Source: JBCBZH01 sp039815415
GTDB taxonomy: Bacteria > Bacteroidota > Rhodothermia > Rhodothermales > Rubricoccaceae
Direction of reading: 5' to 3'
DNA length: 8,726 bases
NCBI GenBank assembly: GCA_039815415.1
Contig: JBCBZH010000189.1
Span: 1-8,726, forward strand
The notes under the pieces are model-generated. The model made no database searches, had not been told where the DNA came from, and was given only the letters and a program-made list of their open reading frames with translations. Shown here piece by piece: positions 6,958 through 8,726 of the stretch; the first letter of the stretch is position 1; every line of letters begins with the position of its first letter. The translations under genes and the position numbers were made by a program.

Positions 6958-7260
6958 CTACGCGTCGAGCTGGCCGCAGATGAGATCGCAGAGCTGCTGC
7001 AGCGTTGGGTCGATGATGCGGTAGTGGACGTGGAGCCCGTCGCGCCGCCCGGCTACGACCCGGGCATCGGCGAGCTGACGGAGGTGCTTGGACGTATTGG
7101 CGAGGCTCTGGCCGGTGGCGTCAGCGAGGGCCTGGACCGTCAGCTCGTGGGCCGCATGGAGCGCGTGAAGCAGGCGCAGACGCGTCGGGTCGCCGAGAAG
7201 GCGGAAGCGCGCAGCGGCGGCATCGAGGAGGGGAGGGGGGACGAGTGGGGGCTCGGTCAT
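6958..7260 (-). CDS. ArsR-family repressor, probably thiol or reactive-sulfur responsive
   Basis: The 100-residue product is a typical ArsR winged-helix protein: RFRLLGDPTRLRLLHAL (18-34) opens the first helices, and TVQALADATGQSLANTSKHLRQLADARVV (41-69) holds the helix-turn-helix with recognition helix SLANTSKHLRQL. The wing follows as AGRRDGLHVHYRI (70-82). The ELCVCDL-type metal site of arsenic and cadmium sensors is absent (ELTVQALAD instead). The only cysteines are Cys91 and Cys95 near the C-terminus (LCDLIC), in the dimer-helix region. With the metallo-beta-lactamase/rhodanese gene directly opposite, this fits a persulfide or disulfide sensor functionally like BigR/SqrR, though the cysteine arrangement differs from those (a close pair rather than two distant residues). 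It is divergent from its likely target, and a perfect inverted repeat lies between them. There is no Shine-Dalgarno sequence. Family sure; ligand inferred. Confidence 0.93.
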   Translation of the reverse strand: MTEPPLVPPPLLDAAAARFRLLGDPTRLRLLHALHAAHELTVQALADATGQSLANTSKHLRQLADARVVAGRRDGLHVHYRIIDPTLQQLCDLICGQLDA

Positions 7261-7308
7261 GGAAGCGAAGGGGGCCCTGGATCGGCAAGGAACAACGGCG
7301 GAGCTTAA

Positions 7309-7330
7309 TAGTCAACTCGCCAGTTGAATA
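7309..7330. promoter_or_regulatory. Inverted-repeat operator between ArsR and MBL-rhodanese genes
   Basis: TCAACT (7312-7317), CGCC and AGTTGA (7322-7327) form a perfect 6-4-6 palindrome, with TA on the left (7309-7310) matched by TA on the right (7329-7330) outside one mismatched pair. Its place in the divergent 97-base gap, and the presence of an ArsR dimer gene on one side, make it the probable binding site that controls both genes. A partial copy, CAACTCGC, recurs at 7344-7351, 31 bases after the same word at 7313-7320. Confidence 0.65.
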
Positions 7331-7343
7331 GTGTGTGTCTCGC

Positions 7344-7351
7344 CAACTCGC
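7344..7351 (+). repeat. Direct repeat of operator half-site
   Basis: CAACTCGC at 7344-7351 repeats the word at 7313-7320 exactly, 31 bases apart, close to three helical turns. It ends six bases before the start codon at 7358. It may be a secondary half-site for the ArsR protein. An 8-base match could also be chance. Confidence 0.35.
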
Positions 7352-7357
7352 TTCGTC

Positions 7358-8726
7358 ATGCTCCTGCGCCAGATCGCTGATCCGAGTCTTTCCCAGTACG
7401 CCTACCTCATCGGGTGCCAGAGAACCGGAGAGGCCCTGGTGGTAGACCCCGAGCGTGACATCGACCGAGTCCTGGATGCAGCAGCACGCGACGGGCTGAC
7501 GATCACACACGTTGCCGAGACACACATCCACGCCGACTTCCTCTCCGGCGCGCGCGACCTGGCGGATCGAACGGGCGCAACGCTGTACCTCTCCGCAGAA
7601 GGAGAGGCCGAGGGCTGGGGCTCAACCTGGGCTCGCCAGCGCGACGATGTGGTGTTCCTTCGAGACGGCGACACCTTTCGGGTGGGCAACATCCTCATTC
7701 GGGCCATTCATTCCCCTGGTCACACCCCGGAGCACCTGGCGTACCTCGTTACCGACGAAGGCGGCGGAGCCAACGAGCCAATGGGCCTGATCTCGGGAGA
7801 CTTTGTATTTGTCGGAGACCTGGGGCGACCGGATCTGCTGGAAAGCGCTGCTGGGCAGGCGGGTGCGCAGGAGCCTGCTGCGCGAGCGCTGTTCGCATCC
7901 GTGCAGCGCTTCCTCGAGTTGGATGACTTCGTGCAGGTATGGCCCGCGCACGGGGCCGGAAGCGCATGTGGTAAAGCCCTCGGCGCCATCCCGCAATCGA
8001 CCGTTGGCTACGAGCGCCGCTTCAATGGGTCGATTGATGCGGCCCGACGTGGTGAGCTGGCATTCGTGGAGGCCATCCTTGCCGGGCAGCCGGAGCCGCC
8101 GCTCTACTTCGCCCGAATGAAGGCGCAGAACCGCGATGGCGTGCCGCCCCTCGAAGCCCTCCCGGCACCGCGTGCGCTCTCGCACCTCGAGCTGGCGCAC
8201 CTGCCAGCGGGGGCTGTGGTAATCCATGCGCTGGCCGACCGGTCTAAGTTCATGTCGGCCCATCTGCCCGGCTCTCTCTTCGCTCCGCTCGGCCCGTCGT
8301 TCAGCACGGTCGTCGGCTCCTACGTCACCGATCCCGAGACGCCGCTGGTTCTGATTGTGCCGGAGGCCGAGATCGACAACGCGGTGCGTGCGCTGGTGCG
8401 CATCGGGCTGGACCACATCGTGGCGACCGCGTCTCCCAAGACGCTCGCAGGCTACCTCCAGGACGGCGGTGCCGTGCAGGCCATCCCGGAGGCCACATTC
8501 GATGTTTTGGAGGAGCGCCCGGATGCAGTGGTGCTCGATGTGCGTCGCCAGCCCGAGGTGGAGGCCGGTCACATTCCGGGCGCGACGTGGATTCCACACA
8601 CCCGGCTGGCCGCTCGCGTGGACGAGCTGGCGCCCGACCAGCCCCTTCTCGTGCACTGCCAGAGCGGCGTGCGCGCCCCTGTAGCCAGCGCGTTTATCGC
8701 ATCGCAGGGCTTCGATGTGACCTACA
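7358..8726 (+). CDS. Metallo-beta-lactamase/rhodanese fusion (persulfide dioxygenase-like sulfurtransferase), 3' end outside window
   Basis: The frame is open from ATG 7358 to the window edge (at least 456 residues). Residues 1-240 are an ETHE1-like metallo-beta-lactamase domain: THIHADFLSG (55-64, metal ligands His56, His58, Asp60), SPGHTPEHLAYL (119-130, His122), ISGDFVFVGDLGRPDLL (145-161, Asp148) and WPAHGAGSACGK (195-206, His198). Enzymes of this family oxidise glutathione or other low-molecular-weight persulfides to sulfite. A middle rhodanese-like segment (about 285-360, HALADRSKFMSAHLPGSLFAP) has no cysteine at the active position and is probably structural. A second rhodanese domain (from about 370) has DVRRQPEVEAGHIPGA and the active loop CQSGVR with Cys434. 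The order MBL, pseudo-rhodanese, rhodanese resembles CstB and related fusions. The ArsR repressor gene lies opposite, sharing a palindrome with it. The product is probably cytoplasmic and detoxifies sulfide-derived persulfides. The exact substrate is inferred. Confidence 0.93.
   Translation, partial: MLLRQIADPSLSQYAYLIGCQRTGEALVVDPERDIDRVLDAAARDGLTITHVAETHIHADFLSGARDLADRTGATLYLSAEGEAEGWGSTWARQRDDVVFLRDGDTFRVGNILIRAIHSPGHTPEHLAYLVTDEGGGANEPMGLISGDFVFVGDLGRPDLLESAAGQAGAQEPAARALFASVQRFLELDDFVQVWPAHGAGSACGKALGAIPQSTVGYERRFNGSIDAARRGELAFVEAILAGQPEPPLYFARMKAQNRDGVPPLEALPAPRALSHLELAHLPAGAVVIHALADRSKFMSAHLPGSLFAPLGPSFSTVVGSYVTDPETPLVLIVPEAEIDNAVRALVRIGLDHIVATASPKTLAGYLQDGGAVQAIPEATFDVLEERPDAVVLDVRRQPEVEAGHIPGATWIPHTRLAARVDELAPDQPLLVHCQSGVRAPVASAFIASQGFDVTY

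Noticed and set aside
6820..6960. tRNA-Ser as an integration site for a mobile element
   Set aside because: No integrase gene, no repeat of the tRNA 3' end elsewhere in the window, and no change in base composition is seen.
7622..8656. 344-residue minus-strand frame opposite the MBL-rhodanese gene
   Set aside because: Metal-site and rhodanese motifs are on the plus strand; the antisense frame is a composition effect.
1..8726. CRISPR array, insertion sequence or phage genes
   Set aside because: No regularly spaced direct repeats, transposase or phage-like products were found on either strand.

Overview
The window is a GC-rich bacterial chromosomal segment. Lipoprotein and outer-membrane signals, a golvesin/xanthan-lyase-type accessory domain, and a Bacteroidota-style TPR-plus-barrel protein suggest a member of the Bacteroidota/Rhodothermota group. 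The absence of clear Shine-Dalgarno sequences in front of the genes, and a TAnnTTTG-like box upstream of the tRNA, point the same way. This assignment is an inference from gene style; no marker gene settles it.

Layout. (1) Positions 1-1930, minus strand: a lipoprotein with LolA-like features, followed in the same reading frame by a secreted phosphodiester glycosidase (NAGPA-type) whose 3' end lies outside the window. (2) 2048-2821, plus strand: a TrmH-like tRNA 2'-O-methyltransferase, divergent from the lipoprotein. (3) 2950-6712, plus strand: three envelope genes, namely a TPR lipoprotein, a single-pass membrane protein with three PEGA-like repeats, and a secreted TPR/beta-barrel protein. 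The last two are tightly coupled. The first is separated from them by about 300 bases without a recognisable gene. (4) 6820-6908: tRNA-Ser(GCU), with a candidate promoter upstream and a strong hairpin terminator downstream. (5) 6958-8726: a divergent pair of an ArsR-family repressor (minus) and a metallo-beta-lactamase/rhodanese fusion (plus, open at the window end). They are separated by 97 bases holding a perfect inverted repeat that is the likely operator.

How the genes work together. The last pair looks like a reactive-sulfur response unit of the BigR/Blh type: a thiol-containing ArsR repressor would control a persulfide-handling dioxygenase/sulfurtransferase. The middle block may form an envelope-spanning assembly (outer-membrane lipoprotein, inner-membrane PEGA protein, outer-membrane barrel). 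No substrate can be read from sequence. The first region encodes exported proteins of uncertain substrate. Nothing here is a clear new defence or mobile system. The most useful leads are the sulfur-sensing regulator with its operator, the PEGA/TPR/barrel cluster, and the missing normal start codon of the glycosidase gene.
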